Shown here: piece by piece, positions 50,563 through 58,951 of the stretch
How positions within the stretch are numbered: position 1 is the stretch's first letter
How the letters are laid out: every line of letters starts with the position of its first letter
From: Accumulibacter sp.
Lineage (GTDB): Bacteria; Pseudomonadota; Gammaproteobacteria; Burkholderiales; Rhodocyclaceae
DNA length: 64,000 nt
Assembly (NCBI GenBank): GCA_017302455.1
Contig: JAFLDO010000004.1
Span: forward strand, 1 to 64,000
Direction of reading: 5' to 3'
Position numbers and translations under genes: made by a program
Notes under the pieces: generated by a model
Seen by the model: the letters and a program-made list of their open reading frames with translations, nothing else
Told to the model about the DNA's origin: nothing
The model's database searches: none

Positions 50563-51630
50563 TCAATAGACTTCGGGGATGAAGGTCTGGTCAGACAGAG
50601 GTGGGCGCACGTAGCCGCGCTCGTCCTGACGCGGCGGCAGGACGATTGGTTCGGGTGTCAGGTCCTCATAGTCGATCATGTTCAGCAGGTGCGTGATGAC
50701 ATTGAGGCGAGCCCGCTTCTTGTCGTCGCCATCGACCACATACCAGGGTGCCTGCTTGATGTCGGTGTGCGCAAACATGGCGTCCTTGGCTTTCGAGTAT
50801 TCCACCCAGCGCGCCCGCGACTCGAGGTCCATCGGACTGAGTTTCCAGTGTTTCTCAGGATGGAAGATCCGCTTCTGGAAGCGGCGCTCCTGCTCCTCGT
50901 TGCTGACCGAGAACCAATACTTGATCAGGATGATTCCGCTACGCACGAGCATCCGTTCGAATTCCGGACAGGTACGCAGAAACTCGCGATATTCCTCTTC
51001 CGTACAGAATCCCATGACCCGTTCGACGCCGGCCCGGTTATACCAACTGCGATCGAACAACACCATTTCGCCGCCGGCGGGGAGGTGTTGGACGTAGCGC
51101 TGGAAGTACCACTGGCTCTGCTCCCGATCCGTCGGCGCGGGCAGCGCCGCCACTCGGGTGACCCGCGGGCTGAGGCTCTCGGTAATGCGTTTGATCGTAC
51201 CGCCCTTGCCGGCTGCGTCGCGTCCTTCGAACAGGACCACCACTTTAAGCTTCTTGAACTTGATCCACTCCTGCAGTTTCACCAGTTCGATCTGCAGTTT
51301 CGAGAGAGTCTCTTCGTACAGCTTGGTCTTGAGCGCCGGCTTGCGGACGTGTACGGTCTCGCTCTGGCTGGCCTTGGCCTGGGCTGCGTCTGCCTTCTGC
51401 CCTGCCGGTGCTGCCTTGGCCACCTTGGGATTGGGAGTCTTGGCCTTGGTCGCTTTGGCGGGCGTGCTGCGCTCCCCATTCTTGCCATCGCCTTTCACAG
51501 CGTTCTTGCTTGCCGTCTTGGCGGGGACTTCCTTGACGGGCTCTGCTTCCTGTTGCGCGGTCACGTTCTCGATCTTGGCTGAATCGCCTTCCGGTACGAC
51601 CTCTTCCTGGACAGTCTTGACTTCACTCAT
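50563..51630 (-). CDS. ppk2: Polyphosphate kinase 2
   Basis: 355 residues from the ATG at 51630, after AAGGAGGCATCA. The first 95 residues are Lys/Ala/Pro/Glu-rich low complexity; the core follows. Walker A FEGRDAAGKGG at about 135, DREQSQWYFQRYVQHLP (lid-forming) and Walker B VLFDRSWYNRAGVE at about 190 are the PPK2 signature (PF03976). PPK2 enzymes move phosphate between polyphosphate and nucleotides; a single PPK2 domain of this type usually makes GTP or ADP/GDP-level products, but subclass is not settled. The long charged tail is unusual. Confidence 0.95.
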   Translation of the reverse strand: MSEVKTVQEEVVPEGDSAKIENVTAQQEAEPVKEVPAKTASKNAVKGDGKNGERSTPAKATKAKTPNPKVAKAAPAGQKADAAQAKASQSETVHVRKPALKTKLYEETLSKLQIELVKLQEWIKFKKLKVVVLFEGRDAAGKGGTIKRITESLSPRVTRVAALPAPTDREQSQWYFQRYVQHLPAGGEMVLFDRSWYNRAGVERVMGFCTEEEYREFLRTCPEFERMLVRSGIILIKYWFSVSNEEQERRFQKRIFHPEKHWKLSPMDLESRARWVEYSKAKDAMFAHTDIKQAPWYVVDGDDKKRARLNVITHLLNMIDYEDLTPEPIVLPPRQDERGYVRPPLSDQTFIPEVY

Positions 51631-52285
51631 TGATGCCTCCTTGGTGTGGCTGAAAACGGGTAATAGATAAAACGGCGTCGTGGCAGAGCAGCGTGGCGCA
51701 ACTGGCTGGTGCGGATGTCGTGCGGAGCTGCACGTCACGGTGCCCGGTGGAGGGGTAGGGCGCGACCGCGCCACATCCCGCCACACCGTAAGCTCACGGT
51801 TCAGTGAACGACAGGGACGCGCTGATCGCTGAAAAGGCGCACAGTACCCACGCTGGCACGGTCGGATCGCCGGCACACGCGGACGGGCAATGAACTGTCG
51901 GAGATCCCACCGCCTGGCGAGACGCCAGATTGGGTAGACGGGTGGGCTGTGGGGGACGGGAAACGGTCACGCCGCGTCAGGGTGGCGCGCGCCAAGGGAC
52001 TGCAGGGGGTGGGCAGCCCCTGGTGTCCGGGGGGGCGAGCTTGCGGCCGTACTGTCGATGCGAGCGGCGGCCTCGATAGGTTCCTGAGTCGTTGGCATGG
52101 TTCCATTCCTCTTTGCGCCGGATGGTCCGGGGGCGCCAATTATCGCGCATTTTCTCGCAGGAATGCACAATTCTGCGCACGAAACGTGCAGTCCGGCGGG
52201 TTCTGCCGGCGACCGCCGGTGGTGCCGCGGGCGCCAGACGATTCTGCTGGCGACGCGTCGAACGACAGTAACGGATTGGTGCTTA
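51631..52285. other. 655-base gap left of the mobile element
   Basis: No confident gene. A 43-codon frame on the minus strand (52098-51967, starting MPTTQEPIEAAARID) has a weak ribosome binding site and might be real. An AT-richer patch near 52139-52175 could hold a promoter. No domain seen. Confidence 0.45.
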
Positions 52286-52292
52286 CGCGCGG
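52286..52292. repeat. Left target-site duplication (CGCGCGG)
   Basis: Identical to 56707-56713 and directly outside the matching inverted ends. A 7-bp duplication is within the 4-8 bp range known for IS21-family elements. The sequence is simple and GC-rich, so chance is not excluded. Confidence 0.75.
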
Positions 52293-52341
52293 CCTTGGCG
52301 CTCACCAGAGTTGACCCGCTCCTGCTCACCCGGACTGACCC
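52293..52341 (+). repeat. Left end: two 18-bp transposase-site repeats
   Basis: GCTCACCAGAGTTGACCC at 52300-52317 and GCTCACCCGGACTGACCC at 52324-52341, preceded by CCTTGGC at the tip. Probable IstA binding sites. Confidence 0.85.
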
Positions 52342-52671
52342 ACTGCCCGGGCTTGCCGCGCCGCATGTGAAAGAGAGAAGAGGTCCTGCCACAGGTAGGA
52401 CGGTCTGGGCTGCTGAGATGGCGAGAGACGTGGCCCCGTTGATGCGCAACGGCTCCCGGTGGCGGTCGGTGTTCCTCGTGTGTTATCCGGAGCGATAGCG
52501 CCTCAGTCCGAAGGCGCGTCTTCCTGACGGTGCGGCAGAGAAGCCCCTCGCGGCGCGCGCAGTCCCCAACAAATTCGTCCCGGACCTCATAAGCCCTCCC
52601 ACAGTCAGGAATCACTCCGGCCGCCGTATCTTCCCGCGCGACATCACGACCTCGTGCGGGGAGAACTCACC

Positions 52672-53109
52672 ATGGAATTCCGGCAATGCCAGGCGTGCCA
52701 GGCCCCCTTTCGGCCACGCCCGCAAATTGCAGAGCAACGCTTTTGTTCCGCTGCCGCCTGCCAACGTGAACGGCGACGGCGTTGGCAGGCAACCAGGCGC
52801 CAGAACGATCCGGACTATCGCGAGAACCAGAAGCGGGTGCAACAGGCCTGGGCGGAGCGCCACCCGGACTATTGGCGGAACTATCGACGCCAACACCCGG
52901 AGTACGCCGAGCGCAACCGCGCCCAGCAGCGGCAACGCGCGCAGGACAAGGCGGCCGGGCAGATTGCAAAGATGAACGCGTCAAAGGTTGAAATGCCCCT
53001 TCCTTCAGGTACTTACCGTTTATCCCCGGTGGTGGACGCGTCGCTTGCAAAGAGTGACGCGTGGATGGTCGAAATCACTTTGATTACAGCAGCTTGCGCT
53101 TCACCGTGA
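52672..53109 (+). CDS. Cys-rich small protein of the IS21-like element
   Basis: 145 residues from the ATG at 52672, after GGGGAGA. CQACQAPF and, 13 residues on, RFCSAAACQRERRRRWQ give a C-x2-C ... C-x4-C pattern that could bind zinc, followed by a long Arg/Gln/Tyr-rich helical part with repeated HPDYWRN / HPEYAERN. Very basic, so DNA or RNA binding is likely. The last 40 residues read differently and may be a read-through tail. First gene of the element, 83 bases before the ParB-like gene. An accessory or targeting role is inference. Confidence 0.7.
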   Translation: MEFRQCQACQAPFRPRPQIAEQRFCSAAACQRERRRRWQATRRQNDPDYRENQKRVQQAWAERHPDYWRNYRRQHPEYAERNRAQQRQRAQDKAAGQIAKMNASKVEMPLPSGTYRLSPVVDASLAKSDAWMVEITLITAACASP

Positions 53110-53192
53110 AGGCCTGCTGAGATTGCAAAAGAAGACTCTCTCGCCTTGCCGCCGCCTGGCCGGTACGCTAGGTCCGACAGGAGGTATCTCGC

Positions 53193-54191
53193 ATGGATAA
53201 GTTGGCTGCTGCGGGGGTTCTGAGCCTCGACTTGCACCGCCTCGATTTGCGCTATGCATCGCTTCGCTTGCCGGACCCTCCGGCGATCACGCGTCTGGCC
53301 AGGTCAATCGCGGCCGATGGTCAATTGGTTCCCTGCATTGCGGTCGCCGGGGAGGGCGAGGCGTTCATCCTGGTCGACGGCTATCGACGCATCGCCGCGT
53401 TGCGTCACCTCGGGCGCGATACGGCCGAGGTCGAATGCTGGCAGGCGGATCTCGCGCAGGCGCTGTTGGGCGTGTTGGCGCGGACGCGCAGCCGATCGTT
53501 TGCGCCGATCGAAGAAGCCTTCCTGTTGCGCGAGTTGATTTCGGGCGGGCAGTTGAGTCAACACGAAGTCGCCCGGCGTTGCGGGCGCGATGTGAGCTGG
53601 GTCAGTCGCCGTCTGCAACTGCTCGGGGGGCTGTCGGACGCCTTGCTCGAGGCCGTACGCCAGGGGCAGGTGTCGACCTGGGCGGCGGTCCGCATCCTCG
53701 GACCGTTGGCGCGCGCCAATAGCGCGCACGCCGAACAACTGCTCGCGACCCTGCGCACGACGCCCCTGTCAACTCGGCAATTGGCCAACTGGTTTGCGCA
53801 GTATCAACGCGCTGCGCGACCGGTGCGCGAGCGCATGGTCGAGTCGCCGCAGCTGTTGCTCGAAGCCGTCGCCGCTCGGCAGGAAGAGAAGGTTGCCGAA
53901 CGTCTGCGCGAGGGGCCGGAAGGCGAGGTGCTCGCCGACCTGCGCATCCTGGAAGCCGTCGGTGCCCGTCTGAAGCGGCGTTTGTCCGCCTTGAGTTCGC
54001 CATCGACCGCTATGCCGCCCGCCGTCACGGCGGCGGTGGCTTCTTTGCAACCGGCGCTCGCGTCGCTTCAGCGCCATCTGACCAGGATTTGCCCGCATGA
54101 TATCCCCCGAGATTCGTCAATCCGTCCAGACGCTGCATCAGCAAGGCCTGGCTGTTCGCGAGATCAGCCGGCTCTTGAAGCTGTCGCGTAA
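53193..54191 (+). CDS. ParB/RepB-like protein of the IS21-like element
   Basis: 332 residues; CAGGAGG precedes the ATG. Residues about 15-95 are a ParB N-terminal domain (ITRLARSIAADGQLVPCIAV, then FILVDGYRRIAALRHLG, the box that in ParB binds CTP). Residues about 110-180 are a KorB/ParB-type helix-turn-helix (LSQHEVARRCGRDVSWVSRRLQLL). No ParA is near. The last 32 residues overlap the istA start by 95 bases in another frame. ParB proteins bind DNA sites and spread; here a role in target choice, regulation or maintenance of the element is possible but not shown. Confidence 0.85.
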   Translation: MDKLAAAGVLSLDLHRLDLRYASLRLPDPPAITRLARSIAADGQLVPCIAVAGEGEAFILVDGYRRIAALRHLGRDTAEVECWQADLAQALLGVLARTRSRSFAPIEEAFLLRELISGGQLSQHEVARRCGRDVSWVSRRLQLLGGLSDALLEAVRQGQVSTWAAVRILGPLARANSAHAEQLLATLRTTPLSTRQLANWFAQYQRAARPVRERMVESPQLLLEAVAARQEEKVAERLREGPEGEVLADLRILEAVGARLKRRLSALSSPSTAMPPAVTAAVASLQPALASLQRHLTRICPHDIPRDSSIRPDAASARPGCSRDQPALEAVA

Positions 54192-55488
54192 TACGATTCG
54201 CCGCATCCTGCGAATGCCGGTTCTTGCCGACGCGCGCGAGCCCGCGTGCCCGGCGCCGGTACGCCTCTGGCTCCCTGCCGCTTTTGCGCGCGTGCGCGGC
54301 TATGGGGTCCGCCTACAGGAGATGCTGCAGGCGGAACTGGGCCTCCATCCCGGCTACAGCACGCTCACCCGATGGATCCGGGAAGCCGGTCTGCGCTCGC
54401 CGCCCAAACGCGCTGGCGAGTATGTCTTCGCGCCCGGCCAGGAGATGCAGCACGATACCTCGCCCCATCGCGTGATCCTGGCCGGCAAGACGCTGACGGC
54501 GCAATGCGCGTCGCTGATCCTGGCCTATTCGCGCTGCCTGTTCCTCCAGTACTACCCGCGCTTTACGCGCTTTGAAGCCAAGCAGTTCCTGCTCGAGGCC
54601 GTGCGCTTCCTGGCCGGCTGCTGCCCGACCTGCGTCATCGACAACACCAGCGTGATCGTCGTCGACGGCGCCGGCGACGATGCCGTGTTCGCGCCCGAGA
54701 TGGTGGCGTTCGCGCGCACGCTGGGATTCGCCTTCCGTGCCCACCCGGTGAACCAACCCGACCGCAAGGGGCGCGTCGAAAGACCTTTTGCCTGGGTCGA
54801 AGGCAATTTCCTGGCCGGGCGGACGTTCGCCGATTTCGCCGACCTGAACCAGCAGGCGCGAGCCTGGTGCGAGAAGGTGGCGAATGCCAAGCCGAAGCGT
54901 GTCCTGGGGATGGCGCCAAGCGCGGCCTACGCGATGGAGAGGTCCTGTCTGCAGCCGCTGCCGGCGGTGTTGCCGCCGGTCTATCAGGTGGCCGAGCGGG
55001 TGGTCGATCTGTACGGCTTCGTGTCGATCGAGACCAATCGCTACTCGGTGCCCGAACGTTGGGTGGGCAAGACGCTGACGGTTTATCTGTACGCCAGCGA
55101 ACTCAGGATCTGTGCCCGCGAGCAACTGGTCGCGGTCCACCCGCGGCTGATCGGCGTACGCGATGCCAAGCAGAAGCTGCCCGGGCATCACCCGACGCCG
55201 CAGCGTCAGGATCGTACCCCGCCGCCTGAAGCCACCTTGCTGCAGGGCCACCACCCTGTGCTCGACGCGTACGTCGCGGCGCTCGTCAAGCAGGCGCACG
55301 GGCGCGGGGTGCGGCCCCTACGCCGCTTGCTGGGGTTCCGGCGAAGCTACCCGGAAAGTCCCTTCCTCGCGGCGGTCGCGCAGGCGCTGAAGTTTGGTCT
55401 CTTCGACCTCGGCCGCCTGGAGGCGATGATCCTGCAGCAGGTGGCCGGGGACTTCTTCCGCCTCGACCGCGGAGACGACGATGCGTGA
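54097..55488 (+). CDS. istA: IS21-family transposase IstA
   Basis: 463 residues. N-terminal helix-turn-helix (VREISRLLKLSRNTIRRIL) at about 20-45, then a DDE catalytic core: Asp in MQHDTSPH (about 120), Asp in CVIDNTSV (about 182) and Glu in RKGRVERPFAW (about 228). A beta-barrel-like part follows (YGFVSIETNRYSVPERWVG). It cuts and joins the element ends. It starts inside the parB-like gene and ends in an 8-base overlap with istB, so translation is coupled. Confidence 0.93.
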   Translation: MISPEIRQSVQTLHQQGLAVREISRLLKLSRNTIRRILRMPVLADAREPACPAPVRLWLPAAFARVRGYGVRLQEMLQAELGLHPGYSTLTRWIREAGLRSPPKRAGEYVFAPGQEMQHDTSPHRVILAGKTLTAQCASLILAYSRCLFLQYYPRFTRFEAKQFLLEAVRFLAGCCPTCVIDNTSVIVVDGAGDDAVFAPEMVAFARTLGFAFRAHPVNQPDRKGRVERPFAWVEGNFLAGRTFADFADLNQQARAWCEKVANAKPKRVLGMAPSAAYAMERSCLQPLPAVLPPVYQVAERVVDLYGFVSIETNRYSVPERWVGKTLTVYLYASELRICAREQLVAVHPRLIGVRDAKQKLPGHHPTPQRQDRTPPPEATLLQGHHPVLDAYVAALVKQAHGRGVRPLRRLLGFRRSYPESPFLAAVAQALKFGLFDLGRLEAMILQQVAGDFFRLDRGDDDA

Positions 55489-56296
55489 GCCGCTCAAGGC
55501 GCTGATTGCGCAGATGCGCTGGTCCGGAATGGAGCGCGTCCTCGACGAGGAACTCGACCTCGCCGAACGGCAGGGGACGCCGGTCCCCGAGGTGCTCTTT
55601 CGCCTGCTTCGCGCCGAAGAAGCGGCGCGGCGCGAGAAGAGCCTGGCCTATCGTCTGGCCCAGGCCCATCTACCCTGGCCGTGGACCTTGCAGTCGTTCC
55701 CCTTCGCCCGTCAGCCGAGCGTGAACAAGGCGCAGGTCCTGACCCTCGCGGGGCTCGACTTTCTGCGCCGCGGCGAGAACCTCCTGCTGATCGGCCCGCC
55801 CGGCACCGGCAAGTCGGGAATCGCCATCGGGCTCCTGCGCGAAGCGTGTCTGAATGGCTACCGCGCCCGTTTCTATAACGCACAGGCCTTGCTCGACGAA
55901 CTGTATGCTTCGCTCGCTGACCGCTCGACGATTGGGCTTCTCAATCAGTTGTGCCGCCTGCCGTTGATCGTCATCGACGAACTCGGCTACCTCAACCTAA
56001 AGCCCGAGCAGGTCAACGCGTTCTTCCGCCTGATGGACCAGCGCTACAATCTGCGTCTGTCGACGATTGTCACAACGAATGTCGACCTGCCCGATTGGTA
56101 CGAGTTGTTTCAGAAGAAACCGCTGGTCGATGCGCTGCTCGACCGCCTGCAGCATCGCTGCACCCTCCTGCGCTTGAGTGGTGCGAGTTTGCGCAGCGAG
56201 CCGGCTGGCTCCCAGGCAACCCAAACGACGGCCCCGACAGCTGCCTCCACCCGCGCGACGTCTCGCAGGAAGACCTCGCCAGACGACTCCGCGTAG
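55481..56296 (+). CDS. istB: IS21-family helper ATPase IstB
   Basis: 271 residues. Walker A LLIGPPGTGKSG is at about 105 and Walker B LIVIDELGYL at about 165, with STIVTTNVDLPDW (sensor region) after it: an AAA+ ATPase of the IstB/DnaC-like group. IstB oligomerises on target DNA and recruits IstA. The C-terminal 40 residues are Ser/Thr/Ala-rich and divergent. The ATG overlaps the istA stop. Confidence 0.94.
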   Translation: MREPLKALIAQMRWSGMERVLDEELDLAERQGTPVPEVLFRLLRAEEAARREKSLAYRLAQAHLPWPWTLQSFPFARQPSVNKAQVLTLAGLDFLRRGENLLLIGPPGTGKSGIAIGLLREACLNGYRARFYNAQALLDELYASLADRSTIGLLNQLCRLPLIVIDELGYLNLKPEQVNAFFRLMDQRYNLRLSTIVTTNVDLPDWYELFQKKPLVDALLDRLQHRCTLLRLSGASLRSEPAGSQATQTTAPTAASTRATSRRKTSPDDSA

Positions 56297-56657
56297 CGCT
56301 TGAAGCCACCGGTGAACGGCGGTCGCTTGCTCGCCCAGCATCACCGTTGCTCCTCGATGACCGCCGCGTGGGTCGGACGCCTCAAACGCCGGTCTGCATG
56401 GCAGTAAGCGCGATACTGCCGCCCTTACTGCCACGCCCCAGCGTATCGCCCCTCCGCTGCGTCAAGGGACGCTGCGCCAGGCTGCGAAAAGCCGCAGCCT
56501 GCCCTTGACCCAGCTCCGGGGCGCCTCTCCCTCACCCCCCAAGGCTTCCGCCAGCCACGAAGAAAAAACCCTCCGCACGGCTTGGCGAAGGCCACTTCTT
56601 CAACAGCTTCAACCCTTGCACGCAGCCGCGCTTACCACCTAGGCCTGCGCTACCGCT
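56297..56657. other. 361-base non-coding tail of the element
   Basis: No gene is seen between istB and the right end. A run of A after GCCACGAAG near 56559 and the pyrimidine-rich stretch before it do not form a clear terminator. Confidence 0.5.
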
Positions 56658-56706
56658 GGCTCAATTCTCGTGAGCAAAAAAGGGTCAGGTTTCGTGAGCG
56701 TCAAGG
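56658..56706 (-). repeat. Right end: two 18-bp transposase-site repeats
   Basis: Read on the minus strand: GCTCACGAAACCTGACCC (56699-56682) and GCTCACGAGAATTGAGCC (56675-56658), with tip CCTTGAC to 56706. The 24-base spacing equals that of the left end. Confidence 0.85.
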
Positions 56707-56713
56707 CGCGCGG
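56707..56713. repeat. Right target-site duplication (CGCGCGG)
   Basis: Perfect copy of 52286-52292, directly after the right end. Confidence 0.75.
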
Positions 56714-56940
56714 CGACGAAGATCGCGCCCGGGCGTTCGTCGGGTGGCTTGCGGCCTGCTGCTTCGCGCGCGCCAGTGCGGTCGGTCAGGTCGGAGTGTT
56801 GTGCTGCCAGTTGAGGACCCGCTTCCCGCTCCGCTGGCGGTGTTCGCGGCGAACCGACAAGGACGCGATCGCAGATAGGGGTGGGCGACTAATGGGTGAC
56901 TGGTGGGCGGCCACCTGCCGCCACACTACGCAGGCGCAAC

Positions 56941-56978
56941 AAAAACACCGCATCGGCGAAAAGCGCGACGCGGTGTTT
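56941..56978 (-). terminator. Terminator of the VOC / malonyl-CoA decarboxylase genes
   Basis: On the minus strand a stem of AAACACCGC with GCGGTGTTT, extended by inner pairs, is followed by TTGTTG. It lies 23 bases beyond the end of the VOC gene. Confidence 0.7.
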
Positions 56979-57001
56979 CGGGGGATTGCGGGTTTGCGGT
57001 G

Positions 57002-57475
57002 TCAGCCCAGCTTGGCAAAGGCCTCGACGACTTCCGGCGGCGCTTGAACCATTTCGATCAGCACACCTTCTCCGGCGATCGGAAACTCGGGGCTGGCCTT
57101 CGGATGCAGGAAAGTGATGTCGAACCCGGCGGCACCCTTGCGGATGCCACCCGGCGCGAAGCGCACGCCATTGGCGGTCAGCCACTCAACCGCCTTCGGC
57201 AGGTCGTCGATCCACAGGCCGACGTGGTTGAGGGGTGTGGCGTGAACCGCCGGCTTCTTCTCGGGGTCAACCGGTTGCATCAGATCAACCTCGACCTTGA
57301 ACGGGCCTTTGCCCATTGCGGCGATGTCTTCGTCAACGTTCTCGCGTTCGCTGACGAAGTTGCCGGTGATCTCGAGGCCGAGCATGTCGACCCACAGCTG
57401 ACGAAGCTTCATCTTGTCGGGGCCGCCGATGGCGATCTGCTGGATACCCAGGACTTTGAATGGACGTTGTTGCAT
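57002..57475 (-). CDS. VOC (glyoxalase-fold) family protein
   Basis: 157 residues in two beta-alpha-beta-beta-beta modules (about 8-65 and 80-150). [28 protein letters not shown] is a typical first strand and helix, and [28 protein letters not shown] the second. His and Glu residues at the usual metal positions are present (NHVG, IEMVQ). It could be a lyase, epimerase or dioxygenase-like enzyme. It lies 52 bases after malonyl-CoA decarboxylase on the same strand, so a CoA-ester link is possible, such as methylmalonyl-CoA epimerase, but not shown. Confidence 0.8.
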   Translation of the reverse strand: MQQRPFKVLGIQQIAIGGPDKMKLRQLWVDMLGLEITGNFVSERENVDEDIAAMGKGPFKVEVDLMQPVDPEKKPAVHATPLNHVGLWIDDLPKAVEWLTANGVRFAPGGIRKGAAGFDITFLHPKASPEFPIAGEGVLIEMVQAPPEVVEAFAKLG

Positions 57476-57527
57476 GTGATGTTCTTTCTATTGACAGGAT
57501 CGAAATAAACGTTATGCCCGTGTTGTC

Positions 57528-58913
57528 TCAGTCGCGGGCAGAACGGCGTATTGCGGGGTTCGCAGCCATCTCACCACCGCGTGAAAAAGCCTCGACGTTC
57601 GCTTCGATAGTATCAGGGTCGTACAAATAATTCACCATCAGTCCATACGACTGTCGCCGGCCGCGCGCCGAGGTGTCCGCCAGATAGTTGAGGCGCTCGA
57701 TGCGCGCCCCGTTGCCCAGATGGAAACGGGCAACCGGGTCGTAAGGACGTCCGCCTTTGTCGGGAGTCAGCAGGTAGCGCGCGGCAAGCCGCATCAGGCC
57801 ATGCTGCAGGGCGCGTGCCAAGCGGTCATCATCGGCCCAACCATCGTCGGCGAGCAGCGTCGCCAGATCGCTTGCGTTGTCGATCTTCGTCGTCCCGGCC
57901 GCCTGGTGTCGCCTGATCCGCTCCAGATCGGCTTCGCTGAAAGCCTTCTGCCAGGCTTCCGGATTCTTCTCGGCCCAGCGACGGAAGGAGGGCAGGGGGG
58001 ATAGGGTCGCAAAGTTGATGAGACGCGGGTAGTCGCGCTTCAGATCGTCGACCACGCGCTTGAGCAGGAAGTTACCGAACGACACGCCGCGCAGACCGAC
58101 CTGCGTGTTCGAGATCGAATAAAAGATCGCCGTATTGGCGCGTGGCGCATCGAAGACCGGCGCATGCTCATCGAGCAGGGTCTGGACGTTGTCGGCGAGC
58201 TTGTCGGTCAGCGCCACCTCGACGAAGATCAACGGTTCCATCGGCATGCGTGGGTGGAAGAACGCGTAGCAGCGGCGATCGGAATCAAGGCGGTTCTTGA
58301 GGTCGCTCCAGGAACGGATCTCGTGCACCGCTTCGTACTCGATCAGTTTTTCGAGGAGCGTTGCCGGCGAGTTCCAGGTGATCCGTTGCAACTCGAGGAA
58401 ACCCACGTCGAACCATGCGCTCAGACGGGTTTCGAGTTCTCGGTCGAGCGAGCGCAGGGCGGGATCCTGGCCAATCAGACGGAGCAGATCGGCGCGGAGA
58501 TCGACCAGGAACTTGACGCCTTGCGGCAGGGCGGTGAATTGCGTCAGGACGCGCAGGCGAGACGAACGCATGGCATTGCGTAGCGCCGACTCGGCAGTCC
58601 ACCGGTCGTTGCTGTCGATGGCTGCCTGGTAGTCGGCATGTGCCTTGGCGACCAGCTGCGGATCGGGGCCGAATTCGGTGGCAATGACGCGCAGGAACGT
58701 CGCGCGACCTTCGTCATCAAGACGCAGATAGGCTTCCGCGAGCCGCCCGGCGCGCTGCCTCGCCGAGATTTCGCCGCCGACGCCGCTGGCGCATTCATGC
58801 AGCAACTCGCGGATTCGCACTAGTTGCTTGCCATCGAGACCGCGGAGGCCGGGACCTTCGGCGAGCAGTGTGCGCACCTTGCGCAGCCCCCGGACAACAA
58901 TTCCTGCAGGCAT
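57528..58913 (-). CDS. Malonyl-CoA decarboxylase
   Basis: 461 residues from the ATG at 58913, after GGAGGAGAAG; an upstream ATG at 58928 is possible. The N-terminal helical domain is about 15-150, then the acetyltransferase-like catalytic domain: EVHEIRSWSDLKNRL (read EAVHEIRSWSDL), CYAFFHPRMPMEPLIFVEVAL, FYSISNTQVGLRGVSFGNFLLK and FHLGNGARIERLNYLAD, all typical of MCD (PF05292). It splits malonyl-CoA to acetyl-CoA and CO2. It ends near the VOC gene. Confidence 0.95.
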   Translation of the reverse strand: MPAGIVVRGLRKVRTLLAEGPGLRGLDGKQLVRIRELLHECASGVGGEISARQRAGRLAEAYLRLDDEGRATFLRVIATEFGPDPQLVAKAHADYQAAIDSNDRWTAESALRNAMRSSRLRVLTQFTALPQGVKFLVDLRADLLRLIGQDPALRSLDRELETRLSAWFDVGFLELQRITWNSPATLLEKLIEYEAVHEIRSWSDLKNRLDSDRRCYAFFHPRMPMEPLIFVEVALTDKLADNVQTLLDEHAPVFDAPRANTAIFYSISNTQVGLRGVSFGNFLLKRVVDDLKRDYPRLINFATLSPLPSFRRWAEKNPEAWQKAFSEADLERIRRHQAAGTTKIDNASDLATLLADDGWADDDRLARALQHGLMRLAARYLLTPDKGGRPYDPVARFHLGNGARIERLNYLADTSARGRRQSYGLMVNYLYDPDTIEANVEAFSRGGEMAANPAIRRSARD

Positions 58914-58951
58914 TTTCTTCTCCTCCATCCGCGACCGGCGGCGCCTTCGGG

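Larger units (their letters stand above)
52293..56706 (+). mobile_element. IS21-like element with Cys-rich and ParB-like accessory genes
   Basis: 4414 bases. Inverted ends begin CCTTGGCGCTCAC (left) and CCTTGACGCTCAC (right, minus strand); 20 of the first 25 bases agree. Each end has two 18-bp repeats whose starts are 24 bases apart, as in IS21-type ends with multiple transposase sites. A 7-bp direct repeat flanks it. Inside are four intact same-strand genes: a Cys-rich small protein, a ParB-like protein, IstA transposase and IstB ATPase. IS21 elements usually carry only istA and istB. Intact frames, ends and duplication suggest a recent, possibly active insertion between ppk2 and the VOC gene. 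Confidence 0.88.

Noticed and set aside
56670-57047. 125-codon open frame at the right end of the element
   Set aside because: It reads across the terminal repeats and into the end of the VOC gene; no domain.
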